NCBI GenBank assembly: GCA_016703605.1
Contig: JADJBU010000005.1
Location: 62,001-126,000 of the forward strand
Length of the DNA: 64,000 nucleotides
Origin: Candidatus Villigracilis adiacens
Lineage (GTDB): Bacteria > Chloroflexota > Anaerolineae > Anaerolineales > Villigracilaceae
Reading direction: 5' to 3'
The notes beneath the pieces were generated by a model. It saw only the letters and a program-made list of their open reading frames with translations. It was not told the DNA's origin and did not search any database. Of the stretch, positions 7,279-15,744 are shown in pieces (positions within the stretch are counted from its first letter, which is position 1; every line of letters begins with the position of its first letter). The translations under genes were made by a program, and so were the position numbers.

Positions 7279-9171
7279 TTAGTGCTTGCCTTTGGCGGGC
7301 TCTTCGATGAATTTCACAAACCCGGAGTCGTTCAAGCCGTAGTCATACGGCTCGCCCACCACCTCGAAGGGTCTTTCATAGTTATGCGCGGGCATGGGCG
7401 AGGGAACCTGCCACTCGGGCGAGCGCGAATTCCAGACATTGCCTTCAGCCTTTTCGCCGTTCCTGATGCTGTTGATGAAATTGTAGAAAAAGATCAACAC
7501 CGAAGTGGCGATGAGGAAGGCGGCAATCGTCAACACGAGATGAGCGCCATCGATACCGAGCGCGGGGTCATAGTCCGCGATGCGGCGGCGCATTCCGATC
7601 AAGCCGATGTACATCATGCCAAAGGTCAGGACGAAGAACGAAGGAGTCATCAGCCAGAAATGCAGTTTACCGAGGGTTTCGTTCATCCTGCGCCCGGTCG
7701 CCTTGGGGAACCAGTAATAGATGGCGGCAAAGAACGGGAAGACAAACCCGCCAAAGATCGTATCGTGGAAGTGACCAACAATAAAGTAGGTGTCATGCAG
7801 GTGCAAATCCGTGGAGATCGTGGCATTTGGCGGACCGGTAAGACCCCCCAGAAGAAAGACGATAATGCCGCCCAGCACAAAGAGCATGGGGGTCGGGGTT
7901 GAAATCCTGCCCTTCCAGATGGTAGCCACCCACGAAAAGAACTTGACGCCGGTCGGCACAGCCACCAGCAGGGTGCTGTACATAAAAGGCACCCGCAGGT
8001 ATTCATTCATGCCGGAGGTGAACATGTGGTGCGCCCAAACCAGGAAACCGACCAGGGCAATGCCCAGCGAAGACATGGCGATCCAGCGATAGCCGAAAAG
8101 CGGCTTTCGCACGAATACGGGAAGCAGTTCAGAGATCACGCCCAAACCGGGAAGAATGAAGACGTACACAGCCGGGTGCGAATAGAACCAGAAAAGGTGC
8201 TGAAAGAGAACGGGGTTGCCGCCCTTGGCAGGGTCAAAGAAGCCCATGCCAAACAGGCGCTGGAACATCACCAATTGGAAGGAAAGACCGATGAACTGGG
8301 TGGCGGTCAATGCAATCAATGAAGTGGCAATGGAAGCCCAGACCAAAATCGGCATCCGCATGGCATTCATGCCCCTGGCGCGCATTCGCACAACCGTTAC
8401 CAGGATGTTGAGCGAACCAAGGATGGAAGACCAACCGGCGACGAAGACACCCAGGAAGAACATCTGCATTCCCACGGGCGCGCGGGCAGAAAGAGGCGGG
8501 TAACCCGTCCAGCCGGTATCGAAACCGCCGAGGACAAGGCTGGAGAGCAGAAGCACAGCCGCAGGGACGGCGATCCAATAGGAGAACGCGTTCAGGCGGG
8601 GGAAAGCCATGTCGGCGGCGCCAAGCAAAAGCGGCACAACATAGTTCATGATGCCTGCAATGCCCAGCAAAATGGAGACGATCATGATCATGCCGTGCAG
8701 TGACATCAACGTGTTGTAAAGTTGGGGACCGTTCTGACCGAAGAGTTTCATATCGGTGGTCAGGAACTGGAGTTCCGAAGCCGCCAACTCGGTGCGGAAG
8801 ATCAGCGCGAACAAGCCGCCCACGGCGATCAACACCAGGGCAACAAGCGTATATTGAATGCCGATCACCTTATGGTCAAGCGACACGTTGATGTATTTCG
8901 CCGCGCCGGTATGGTGATCTTCATGATGGTCGGGTGTATCGATGCCCCGCATCCATTTGATCCAGTCGGCGGTTACGCCGGAACCAACGAGGAAGAACAA
9001 CGTGCCGGTGAAACCGCCCAACACCCAGGCGGGTTCGGTAAAGAAGAATGTATCAGTGGCGCTCAAACCCATCAGGGCGCGAATCCCGGTGACAAGCCCG
9101 GCGCCCACCAGGGTGCCGATCACCTGCCAGAACAAGCCGCGGGCAAGGGCGCTAGAAAAGAATCCCTTCAT
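7279..9171 (-). CDS. ctaD: Cytochrome c oxidase subunit I (CtaD), A2-like, with N-terminal extension
   Basis: 630 residues. Heme and copper ligands are visible: H159 ('MSLHGMIMI'), H342 and cross-linked Y346 ('YSHPAVYVFILPG'), H391-H392 ('VWAHHMFTSGM') and 'HDTYFIVGHFHDT'. The usual Glu of A1 oxidases in 'HPEVY' is Ala here. The preceding Tyr-Ser pair (Y340, S341) marks an A2-type oxidase. 'AADMAFPRLNAFSYW' carries D-channel elements. The canonical domain begins near residue 95, and the first 95 residues add about two membrane helices and a His/Asp-rich loop ('DHHEDHHTG'). The protein reduces oxygen to water and pumps protons. It lies 21 bases after ctaC. Confidence 0.96.
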   Translation of the reverse strand: MKGFFSSALARGLFWQVIGTLVGAGLVTGIRALMGLSATDTFFFTEPAWVLGGFTGTLFFLVGSGVTADWIKWMRGIDTPDHHEDHHTGAAKYINVSLDHKVIGIQYTLVALVLIAVGGLFALIFRTELAASELQFLTTDMKLFGQNGPQLYNTLMSLHGMIMIVSILLGIAGIMNYVVPLLLGAADMAFPRLNAFSYWIAVPAAVLLLSSLVLGGFDTGWTGYPPLSARAPVGMQMFFLGVFVAGWSSILGSLNILVTVVRMRARGMNAMRMPILVWASIATSLIALTATQFIGLSFQLVMFQRLFGMGFFDPAKGGNPVLFQHLFWFYSHPAVYVFILPGLGVISELLPVFVRKPLFGYRWIAMSSLGIALVGFLVWAHHMFTSGMNEYLRVPFMYSTLLVAVPTGVKFFSWVATIWKGRISTPTPMLFVLGGIIVFLLGGLTGPPNATISTDLHLHDTYFIVGHFHDTIFGGFVFPFFAAIYYWFPKATGRRMNETLGKLHFWLMTPSFFVLTFGMMYIGLIGMRRRIADYDPALGIDGAHLVLTIAAFLIATSVLIFFYNFINSIRNGEKAEGNVWNSRSPEWQVPSPMPAHNYERPFEVVGEPYDYGLNDSGFVKFIEEPAKGKH

Positions 9172-9192
9172 AGTATCTAATCCTTCGCAAAT

Positions 9193-10203
9193 TTATTTCA
9201 AGGTCTTGATGTACGCGATGAGGTTGGATATCTCTTCATCGGTCAAAACATAGGGAGGCATGACAGGCGGATAACCTTCCACGACCGTAACGGTCGGCTC
9301 GAGAATGGATTGCGCAATAAATGCATCGTCCGCCGTTACTGTGCTTCCGTCCGCAAGTTTAACCTCGGAGCCGTACAACCCGAACCAGGTGGGTCCGGTC
9401 ATGGCGGCGCCGTCGACGGAATGACAACCGATGCAGCCATTTTTGGTGGCGAGGAGTTTGCCCTGACCTTCGGGAGTCTTCGACTCTTCCGCAATTTTGA
9501 CCTGCTCCACCACCCAGGCATCATACGCCGCTGAATCGACCACCACAACAGGCGACTCCATGTAGGCATGCGAGGTGCCGCATAGTTCCGCGCAGCGGAC
9601 CTTGTAACTGCCTTCCAGCGTCGGCGTAATGCGGTACTCGGTGATGCGGCCCGGCACAACATCCTGCTTGACGCGGAATTCGGGAACCCAGAATGAATGG
9701 ATGACATCGTTCGACTGCATTTTCAGAACGACCTGACGATCCACCGGCAGGTACAACTCGGTGGTGACAAATCCATATTCGGGATACTCAAACGTCCATG
9801 AAAATTGCTGCCCGGTCACATTGATGATCATGGCGTTTGCATCCACCCGGCGCACCTCGCCAAGCGAGTAGGCTCCAAAATAGGCAAAGATCACCACAAT
9901 GATGAGCGGCACGACCGTCCAGGCGATCTCCAGGCTGGCGTTGCCCTCCATATGTTCGCCGTCCAGCATTTCGCCTTTCTTCTGGCGGAAGACCGTCAGG
10001 CTGTAACCGATCGGCACAACGATCAGCGCGAACAGGAAGGAAATCACCATCACCTCCCAATGCCACAACTGATCAATGGGAGCGGCTTGCGCGCTAGCCG
10101 CCACAGGATGCATTTGGGTGGCAAGTCCCGTCGCATCGAGACCAAAATACGTGAGAACAGCCATGACAACGACCAGTATTCCCACAATTACAAAATGACC
10201 CAT
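9193..10203 (-). CDS. ctaC: Cytochrome c oxidase subunit II with fused cytochrome c (CtaC, caa3 type)
   Basis: 336 residues: two to three N-terminal membrane helices, a CuA domain with H169, C204, E206, C208, H212 and M215 ('RCAELCGTSHAYM'), then a class I cytochrome c domain with 'CIGCH' at 257-261 and a likely Met ligand in 'VMPPY'. The fused heme domain accepts electrons for CuA. ATG 10203 is chosen over ATG 10227 because an AGGAGAG Shine-Dalgarno sits 7-8 bases before it. First gene of the oxidase operon. Confidence 0.95.
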   Translation of the reverse strand: MGHFVIVGILVVVMAVLTYFGLDATGLATQMHPVAASAQAAPIDQLWHWEVMVISFLFALIVVPIGYSLTVFRQKKGEMLDGEHMEGNASLEIAWTVVPLIIVVIFAYFGAYSLGEVRRVDANAMIINVTGQQFSWTFEYPEYGFVTTELYLPVDRQVVLKMQSNDVIHSFWVPEFRVKQDVVPGRITEYRITPTLEGSYKVRCAELCGTSHAYMESPVVVVDSAAYDAWVVEQVKIAEESKTPEGQGKLLATKNGCIGCHSVDGAAMTGPTWFGLYGSEVKLADGSTVTADDAFIAQSILEPTVTVVEGYPPVMPPYVLTDEEISNLIAYIKTLK

Positions 10204-10227
10204 AGACTCTCTCCTGAAAAATTTCAA

Positions 10228-10242
10228 CGGGGATCAACCCCG
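10228..10242 (-). promoter_or_regulatory. Stem-loop in the ctaC leader
   Basis: CGGGG/CCCCG arms with a 5-base loop lie about 12 bases upstream of the ctaC Shine-Dalgarno. This small hairpin has no T tract. It could influence translation or mRNA stability, and its function is not established. Confidence 0.4.
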
Positions 10243-10293
10243 AAGGTGAATAATAATCGGACTATTCTAGTATTATTTGTCGTAATTTTCACA

Positions 10294-10299
10294 AGGTAG
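10294..10299 (-). promoter_or_regulatory. Candidate -10 element of the oxidase operon
   Basis: Read on the minus strand, a perfect TATAAT lies about 90 bases before the ctaC start and is preceded by AT-rich sequence. A convincing -35 at 16-18 bases was not found, so this is only a candidate. The rest of 10300-10636 holds no gene; 10346-10420 carries part of a dispersed repeat. Confidence 0.4.
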
Positions 10300-10345
10300 G
10301 ATTATAACAAAATCCGGGTAAAACGCCATTGAGAGTTTTAAGAGT

Positions 10346-10420
10346 GCGTAAGCAAATGTTGTCAGTCTGGACTGCAAATCTCCCGATTTTGCTCGAAAGT
10401 CAGAAGATGTCGCCACAGCG
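10346..10420 (+). repeat. Partial copy of the dispersed intergenic repeat family R1
   Basis: The stretch with 'GGACTGCAAATCTCCCGATT' and 'TTTTGCTCGAAAGTC' matches, in inverse orientation, the segment around 17120-17187 with only scattered differences. It lies in the gap between the oxidase operon and the peroxiredoxin gene, where no coding frame is supported. Confidence 0.75.
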
Positions 10421-10636
10421 CCGCTTTCAATCCCGCGGTCGCTAATTGGGCTGCAAACATATGGAGATTTTGTCCAAAGCCGGGAGACTTTAGACTCCGA
10501 TCTTACAAACCTTTACAACCCATCCTCATTTCACCAATAAGCTTGCGCAACTCGCAAAATAAGCCGACGGGATTCCATTTTCTTCGGCGGTTATTTTTAT
10601 AGAACACACCAACCAAGATTGCGGTACGCGAGCCGG

Positions 10637-11101
10637 TTAATTCGAGGCGAAATCAGCCAGCAGTTCCCGGCTATGTTCGGCAGGGCGGACATTTTCGTAC
10701 ACCTTTTTGATATTTCCCTGGGGATCGATCAGAAAAGTCGTCCGCAGGACGCCCTCATAACTTTTGCCCATGAATTTCTTGGGACCCCACACTCCGTATA
10801 AATCGCAAACTCCATGACCGTCATCGGCAAGTAAGGGAAATTGAAGCCGAAATTTCTGCTTGAACTTTACGTGAGAATCAACCGAATCTGGGCTGATGCC
10901 GAGAATGATCACGCCTGCGCTTTCATAGGCGGAATAATCGTCACGAAAATTGCAGGCTTCCTTCGTACAACCCGGCGTATCATCCTTCGGATAAAAATAG
11001 AGAATCACATTCTTTCCGCGATAATCGGAAAGTTTTCGCAGGGTATTTGTATCGTCGGGCAATGCAAAGTCGGGGGCGGGAATGCCAGAAGGAATCGGCA
11101 C
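10637..11101 (-). CDS. bcp: Thiol peroxidase of the Bcp/PrxQ family
   Basis: 154 residues with the AhpC/TSA fold. The peroxidatic Cys lies in 'YPKDDTPGCTKEACNFRD', and the second Cys five residues later is the usual resolving Cys of PrxQ. 'FPLLADDGHGVCDLYGVW' and 'RTTFLIDPQGNIKKVYENV' are also characteristic. It reduces peroxides with thioredoxin and fits the oxygen-respiring lifestyle implied by the neighbouring oxidase. The start is GTG at 11101, with a GGAG about 10 bases upstream. Monocistronic in appearance. Confidence 0.94.
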   Translation of the reverse strand: MPIPSGIPAPDFALPDDTNTLRKLSDYRGKNVILYFYPKDDTPGCTKEACNFRDDYSAYESAGVIILGISPDSVDSHVKFKQKFRLQFPLLADDGHGVCDLYGVWGPKKFMGKSYEGVLRTTFLIDPQGNIKKVYENVRPAEHSRELLADFASN

Positions 11102-11182
11102 GAGTTCTCTCTCCAGTGAAATGTCGCGTTATTATACCTTGCAAACGTTTTCGCAAGAATCCAAATCCCCGCCGTGGGGAGC

Positions 11183-11240
11183 AAAACATGTCAGGCGCGG
11201 GGTCGTTGGCGCCGTTTTGGACTCCGCCCTTACAACCTTT
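11183..11240 (+). repeat. Fragment of the dispersed repeat family R1
   Basis: 'AGCAAAACATGTCAGGCGCG' here and 'AGCAAAACATGTCAGGCACG' at about 17058 are near identical, and both continue with GG-GTCG and a GGCGC-rich tract. It lies between the peroxiredoxin and the tRNA gene. Confidence 0.65.
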
Positions 11241-11288
11241 TAGCGCACCCGCCATTAAATTATTGCCCAAATCCTGTTCTCACTACGG

Positions 11289-11294
11289 TATAAT
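11289..11294 (+). promoter_or_regulatory. Candidate -10 of the tRNA-Leu gene
   Basis: TATAAT ends 21 bases upstream of the tRNA. A TTGCCC at 11263-11268 could be the -35, although the 20-base spacing is long. Confidence 0.55.
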
Positions 11295-11315
11295 TGCGCC
11301 CGCTTGACGGCACAT

Positions 11316-11397
11316 GGGGATGTGCTGGAATTGGCAGACAGGTGGCGCTTAGGACGCCATGTCGCAAGGCGTGTGGGTTCGACTCCCACCATCCCCA
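11316..11397 (+). tRNA. tRNA-Leu (anticodon UAG)
   Basis: A full class II cloverleaf can be drawn: acceptor GGGGATG/CATCCCC, D arm CTG/CAG, anticodon stem TGGCG/CGCCA with loop CTTAGGA (anticodon TAG, reads CUA), a variable arm of about 13 bases, and T arm GTGGG-TTCGACT-CCCAC. The discriminator is A at 11397 and CCA is not encoded. It lies upstream of the trigger factor gene on the same strand. Confidence 0.97.
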
Positions 11398-11560
11398 CAA
11401 AAATAGACCTTATCGGAAATAACCGCCCCGAAGGCTTTTCAAACAAATCAAAGGCCGCATGGCAACCTTCGGGACGTTTTCTTCTCATTACCGATGACGT
11501 CCAATATAAAAGACCCGGCATGTCTTGAAAAATTGTCAGGTTGAAACCAGTGAGGTTACT

Positions 11561-12976
11561 TTGAACATCGAAAAACAGTATCAGGAAGACCACTCCGTCA
11601 AATTGATCGTCGAAGTGGACGGAGACAAGATGAGCGGTTACAAAAAACGAGCCGCCGCAAAAATTTCGCAGCGCGGAAACATTCCCGGCTTCCGCCCGGG
11701 GAAGGCGCCCTATCACATCGTCGAACGCACCTACGGCGAGGGCGCGATCACCGAGCAGGCTGTGGACATGTTCATCGACGCGGAATATTCCAACATCCTC
11801 AAGGAAGCGGACGTGGACCCTGGCGCCTCAGGAAGTTTGGAAAACATCGAAAGCCTCGACCCGCCGAAATTCATCTTTCGCGTGCCGCTCGCGCCCGAGG
11901 TGACACTTGGCGAATATACCTCTGTCCGGCTTGCATATGAATGGCAGGCGCCGGATCAAAGCGAAGTGGCTGCCGCGCTCGAAAACCTGCGCCAGATGTA
12001 CGCTTCAACTGAGACCGTGGAACGCGCAGTGGAAACGGGAGATTATGCGCTCCTCGATGTTTCCTCTGAAACGCCGGAACTGAACCGCACAGGTTTCGCG
12101 ACCTTTATCCGCAGCGAAGAACGGGACACGGAATGGCCCTACAACGGATTTGCAAAGGAACTGATCGGTTTGAAAGCCGGAGAGAGCAAGACCGTCAAGC
12201 ACACCTTCCCCGCGGACTGGGACGTGGAGGAATTGCAGGGTAAGGATGTGGAGGTGAACGTCACGGTTAAGACTGTGCGCGGGGTGACCCTGCCCGAAAT
12301 CAACGATGAGTTCGCCAAAACGACCGGCGCCGGTGAAACCGTGGATGCGTTGATGGAAACCCTCAAGAAGGATGTGGAGTTCCGCTCGCAGAACGAATAC
12401 GACGATAAATATTTTGTGGACTTGATCGAAAAGGTCAAGGAAGGGGCGACGATCAAGTACCATGAGCATACGCTCGAGCATGAGGGCGAGCATGTCTTGC
12501 AAGACCTCTCCCAGCGGCTTGCCCAGCAGGGCATGGACCTGGATACGTATTTCAAGGTCCGCAATACGACCCGGGAGGCGTTCATTGAGTCGGATGTGAA
12601 ACCGGTGGCGAAGAAGCGGCTCGAGCGCGGGCTGCTCCTTGATGAGATCGTGAAGGTGGAAAAGATTCAGGTTGACGACGATTCGTTGAACGCGGAGTTC
12701 AGCAATTCGATCAACAACCTTGCCATGCAGGGCATGGATTTCAGCAAGGTGCGCGGCGGGAAGAAGGGTCAGCGCGAGTTGAGCCAGGCGATTGCAATGG
12801 ACGCCGCCAGCCGCGCGATGACGCGCAAGGCGCTGGATATGTTGAAGACGATTGCGATGGGCGGGTACAAACCGTTCGAGGAACGCGAAGCCGAAGAGAA
12901 GAAGGCTGCAGAGGAAGCCGCCGCGCAACAGGATTCTGCCCCGGCGGAGGGTGGGGAAGAGAAGGCCGCAGAGTAG
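11561..12976 (+). CDS. tig: Trigger factor, ribosome-associated chaperone
   Basis: About 471 residues. N-terminal ribosome-binding domain with 'GNIPGFRPGKAPYHIVERTYGE' (family signature GFRxGKxP), a middle FKBP-like peptidyl-prolyl isomerase region (about 150-240) that is quite degenerate, and a long helical C-terminal chaperone domain. The end is a Glu/Ala-rich tail of about 35 residues. A TTG at 11561 is preferred as start: a GAGG lies 5 bases upstream and the product then begins NIEKQYQEDHSVK, as in relatives. A longer start at 11525 is open but has no signal. It is separated from clpP by a terminator; tig-clpP adjacency is common in bacteria. Confidence 0.95.
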   Translation: MNIEKQYQEDHSVKLIVEVDGDKMSGYKKRAAAKISQRGNIPGFRPGKAPYHIVERTYGEGAITEQAVDMFIDAEYSNILKEADVDPGASGSLENIESLDPPKFIFRVPLAPEVTLGEYTSVRLAYEWQAPDQSEVAAALENLRQMYASTETVERAVETGDYALLDVSSETPELNRTGFATFIRSEERDTEWPYNGFAKELIGLKAGESKTVKHTFPADWDVEELQGKDVEVNVTVKTVRGVTLPEINDEFAKTTGAGETVDALMETLKKDVEFRSQNEYDDKYFVDLIEKVKEGATIKYHEHTLEHEGEHVLQDLSQRLAQQGMDLDTYFKVRNTTREAFIESDVKPVAKKRLERGLLLDEIVKVEKIQVDDDSLNAEFSNSINNLAMQGMDFSKVRGGKKGQRELSQAIAMDAASRAMTRKALDMLKTIAMGGYKPFEEREAEEKKAAEEAAAQQDSAPAEGGEEKAAE

Positions 12977-13020
12977 AAAGAATCTTTTGAGGGCTGGCAG
13001 GCTCAAGTTCGGGAAAGATG

Positions 13021-13076
13021 CGCGCCGCGTCCGAGGGAGCAGAATCGCTCCATGCGCAGGATGCGGCGCGTTTTTA
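13021..13076 (+). terminator. Intrinsic terminator after tig
   Basis: Outer arms CGCGCCGCGTCC (13021) and GGATGCGGCGCG (13059-13070) pair over 12 positions, with a nested GGGAGC/GCTCC hairpin, followed by TTTTT. Confidence 0.85.
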
Positions 13077-13146
13077 TAAGGTCTATCAAACTCTTACAAA
13101 AATCCAACACACGTCCGGTAGCATTGGGCGAACAAGGAGATTGAAC

Positions 13147-13758
13147 ATGATCCCAGATTTCAGGAATGTCGTTCCGATGGTGGTGGAGAATACAGGCCGC
13201 GGCGAACGCGCCTATGATATTTATTCGCTGCTTTTACGCAACAACATCATTTTCGTCGGCACGCCGATCGACGACCAGGTTGCAAATGTGATCGTTGCCC
13301 AGTTGTTGTTTTTGAACCATGAAGACCCGGAGAAGGAAATCCGCATGTATATCAATTCGCCGGGCGGGCAGATTTATGCTGGGCTGGCGATCTACGACAC
13401 GATGCAGATCATTTCGAACCCGATTAGCACGGTTGCCGTCGGTGTGACCGCTTCGTTCGGGACTGTGTTGCTGGCTGCGGGAACCAAGGGCAGCCGTTAC
13501 GCCCTGCCCAATGCGACCGTGCATATGCACCAGCCTCTCGGCGGCGCGCAGGGACAGGCAACGGATATCGAAATTCAGGCGAAGCAGATTTTGAGGCTGA
13601 AGAGCCTGTTGAATGGCGTGATGGCGAAACATACGGGTCAACCTCTCGAGGTGATCGAGCGCGACCTCGACCGCGATTATTATCTCGACGCCAAACAAGC
13701 CATGGATTATGGGTTGGTGGATCAGATCATTGAGATGCCGGAGAAGGCTTCCAAGTAG
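13147..13758 (+). CDS. clpP: ATP-dependent Clp protease proteolytic subunit
   Basis: 203 residues. The catalytic triad is S103 ('GVTASFGTVLLAAG'), H128 ('HMHQPLGG') and D177 ('ERDLDRDYYLDA'), with the same spacings (25 and 74 residues) as in E. coli ClpP. The stretch 'YINSPGGQIYAGLAIYD' is diagnostic. The active-site motif has TASFG where most ClpP have AASMG. ATG 13147 follows AAGGAG by about 7 bases. No clpX is seen next to it in this window. Confidence 0.97.
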   Translation: MIPDFRNVVPMVVENTGRGERAYDIYSLLLRNNIIFVGTPIDDQVANVIVAQLLFLNHEDPEKEIRMYINSPGGQIYAGLAIYDTMQIISNPISTVAVGVTASFGTVLLAAGTKGSRYALPNATVHMHQPLGGAQGQATDIEIQAKQILRLKSLLNGVMAKHTGQPLEVIERDLDRDYYLDAKQAMDYGLVDQIIEMPEKASK

Positions 13759-13780
13759 GGATTGGTAACCGGTAATTGGA

Positions 13781-13814
13781 GACCCCGAGGAGAAACCTTC
13801 GGGGTCTTGCGTTT
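13781..13814 (+). terminator. Probable terminator after clpP
   Basis: GACCCCGAGG pairs with CCTTCGGGGTC (one bulge) across a short loop, followed by TTGCGTTTA. The T tract is weak, so efficiency is uncertain. Confidence 0.6.
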
Positions 13815-13858
13815 ATAATGGCGGAAATCCATCTGATATTTCATTACGGAAGGCGCAT

Positions 13859-14701
13859 ATGACATTTTCGATTGTTGCATGTGATTTGAAGGAAAAGATA
13901 TGGGGCGTGGCGGTGGCTTCGAAATTCCCGGCGGTGGGCGCGGTGGTTCCCTGGGCGCAGGCGGGATGCGGCGCGGTGGCGACGCAGTCCTTTGCGAATA
14001 CGGCGTTCGGTCCGGGCGGGCTGGAGATGTTATCCAACGGCATGTCGGCAAAAGAGACGCTTGCCGCGCTGCTGCGGAACGATCATGAACGCAACCTGCG
14101 CCAGGTCGGTGTGGTGGATGGGAAAGGCAGGGCGGCGACCTTCACCGGGGAGGGATGTTTTCCCTGGGCGGGCGGTGTGACAGGGAAAGGTTATGCGATT
14201 CAGGGGAATATCCTTGCCGGGGCAAAGGTGGTGGCGGCGATGGAAAAGGCGTTCCTTGCAGGCAGAGGCGGGCTTCCCTCACGCCTCTTTGCGGCATTGC
14301 TGGCGGGAGACCGCGCCGGGGGCGACCGGCGGGGCAGGCAGTCGGCGGCAATTTATGTTGTGAAACCCAAAGGCGGATACGGCGGTTATAACGACCGCTG
14401 GCTCGACTATCGCGTGGACGACCACGAGGACCCGGTTCCGCGCCTTGGGGAACTGCTGGAACTGCATCGCCTGTACTTCGATAAAAGTTCAGAGAAGGAA
14501 CGGGTTCCATTAAAAGGCAAGGCTCTCGAACAGGTGACTGCCATTCTCAAACGCGAAGGGTATTTGAAAAAGCAACTTGCATTCCTCGATGCGTTCAATG
14601 CCTTCATCGGCAACGAAAACTTCGAAGAGCGCGCCGACCCGAACGGTCTATGGATTGACAAGCCTGTGTTGAACTATTTGAACAAGAAGTTTTCGATATG
14701 A
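13859..14701 (+). CDS. DUF1028 family protein (Ntn-hydrolase-like fold)
   Basis: 280 residues. The N-terminus 'TFSIVACDLKEKIWGVAVASKFPAVGAVVPWAQAG' followed by 'GAVATQSFANTAFGP' is the DUF1028 signature. The C-terminal part (from about 215) adds a small helical domain that some members carry as a peptidoglycan-binding-like tail. No function is established for the family. It overlaps the following HAD phosphatase gene by ATGA, so the two are translationally coupled. Confidence 0.9.
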   Translation: MTFSIVACDLKEKIWGVAVASKFPAVGAVVPWAQAGCGAVATQSFANTAFGPGGLEMLSNGMSAKETLAALLRNDHERNLRQVGVVDGKGRAATFTGEGCFPWAGGVTGKGYAIQGNILAGAKVVAAMEKAFLAGRGGLPSRLFAALLAGDRAGGDRRGRQSAAIYVVKPKGGYGGYNDRWLDYRVDDHEDPVPRLGELLELHRLYFDKSSEKERVPLKGKALEQVTAILKREGYLKKQLAFLDAFNAFIGNENFEERADPNGLWIDKPVLNYLNKKFSI

Positions 14702-15477
14702 TCCCCACCAACATCAAAGCATTGATTCTGGACATGGACGGCGTGATCTGGAAGGGCAACGCGCCGATCGGCGACCTGCCCGCAACCTTCAGCCGAATCC
14801 GCGGGCGGGGGTTGAAGTTTGTCTTTGCCACAAATAACGGGACGAAGACGCCGGAAGATTATCAATTAAAACTTTCCGAATTGGGGGTGGATGTCGAGCC
14901 GGGTCAGATCGTGACTTCTGCGCTGGGTATCGCTTTCCTGCTGGCTCAGCGGCATCCGCGCGGGACGAGGATGTTTGTAATCGGCGAAAACGGCATCCGC
15001 GCGGCATTGGTTGAGCGGGGCTTCGAGATCGTCGGCGTGGAGGATGCGCCGCAAGCCGAAGCGGTGGTGATGGGCATCGACCGGGGAATCAATTTCGAAA
15101 AGATCGCCGAAGCGGCTTTACTCGTGCGGGCGGGGCGTCCGTTTTATACGACGAACACCGACCGCACCTTTCCCACTCCGCGCGGGGAAATTCCCGGTTC
15201 GGGGGCGTGGCTTTCGGTGGTGACGTCGGCTACGGGGGTGGAGCCGATGGTTGCTGGCAAGCCTTTCCCTTTTTTGATGGAACTCGCACTGGATCGGTTG
15301 GGAACATCGAAAGAGGAAACGCTGGTGGTCGGCGACCGGCTCGAGACGGATATTGCGGCGGGCCAGGCGGTGGGATGCCCGACTGCGTTTGTGCTAAGCG
15401 GGGTCGGGACAATCGAAGAAGCGAAGGAGTGGAAGCCGGATATTATCGCGGAGAGCTTGTGGACGCTGGTTGAATAA
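14698..15477 (+). CDS. HAD-IIA family hydrolase (NagD/phosphoglycolate phosphatase type)
   Basis: 259 residues. HAD motif I 'LILDMDGVIWKGN', motif II 'FATNNGTKTPEDY' and motif III/IV 'VAGKPFPFLMELALDRLG...VVGDRLETDIAAG' are all present, with a C2a cap between (about 75-190). Such enzymes hydrolyse small sugar or glycolate phosphates or nucleotides, and the substrate cannot be read from the sequence. Coupled to the DUF1028 gene upstream and closed by a good terminator. Confidence 0.93.
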   Translation: MIPTNIKALILDMDGVIWKGNAPIGDLPATFSRIRGRGLKFVFATNNGTKTPEDYQLKLSELGVDVEPGQIVTSALGIAFLLAQRHPRGTRMFVIGENGIRAALVERGFEIVGVEDAPQAEAVVMGIDRGINFEKIAEAALLVRAGRPFYTTNTDRTFPTPRGEIPGSGAWLSVVTSATGVEPMVAGKPFPFLMELALDRLGTSKEETLVVGDRLETDIAAGQAVGCPTAFVLSGVGTIEEAKEWKPDIIAESLWTLVE

Positions 15478-15480
15478 AAA

Positions 15481-15511
15481 AAGCCTGTGACGCGAAATCA
15501 CGGGCTTTTTT
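15481..15511 (+). terminator. Intrinsic terminator after the HAD phosphatase gene
   Basis: AAGCCTGTGA/TCACGGGCTT stem (one mismatch) with a 7-base loop and six T. Confidence 0.9.
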
Positions 15512-15554
15512 GCGGGGATTTAATTCACTCACCTTACGCGGAGAGTGCGTCACA

Positions 15555-15648
15555 CCAGCTAGAAACAGTCGAGTCTCACGAGAAGATTCGCCCTGTTTGT
15601 TGGACACTCTGACCCGTTGGTGCGACGCACTGCGTAACGTCAGTTAAT
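15555..15648 (+). repeat. Dispersed repeat family R2, copy 1
   Basis: About 94 bases match 48403-48496 with few differences, including 'GAGTCTCACGAGA', 'GATTCGCCCTGTTTG' and 'TGGACACTCTGACCCGTT'. Both copies are preceded by a CTTACG-GGAGAG motif. AAACAG and CTGTTT inside form a short dyad. No coding frame is supported from 15512 to 15744. Confidence 0.85.
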
Positions 15649-15744
15649 TCAGTTACTCACCTTGCGCGGTGCTACGAGATTTATCTCTTAATTTCAGGGC
15701 AACATGAATGCCGCCGTACCGAGGAACTGCGTAATGCGAGTTAG

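Noticed and set aside
7189..7902. Long plus-strand frames antisense to the oxidase genes (also at 8722, 4655 and 3577)
   Set aside because: They are antisense shadows of well-identified genes, and their products have no recognisable domains.
11316..11397. tRNA-associated genomic island
   Set aside because: The genes next to the tRNA are housekeeping (tig, clpP, peroxiredoxin), and no integrase or 3' tRNA duplication was seen.
15512..15744. Attachment site or integron-like site at the R2 repeat
   Set aside because: No integrase or cassette is nearby, and a second copy lies in an unrelated place.
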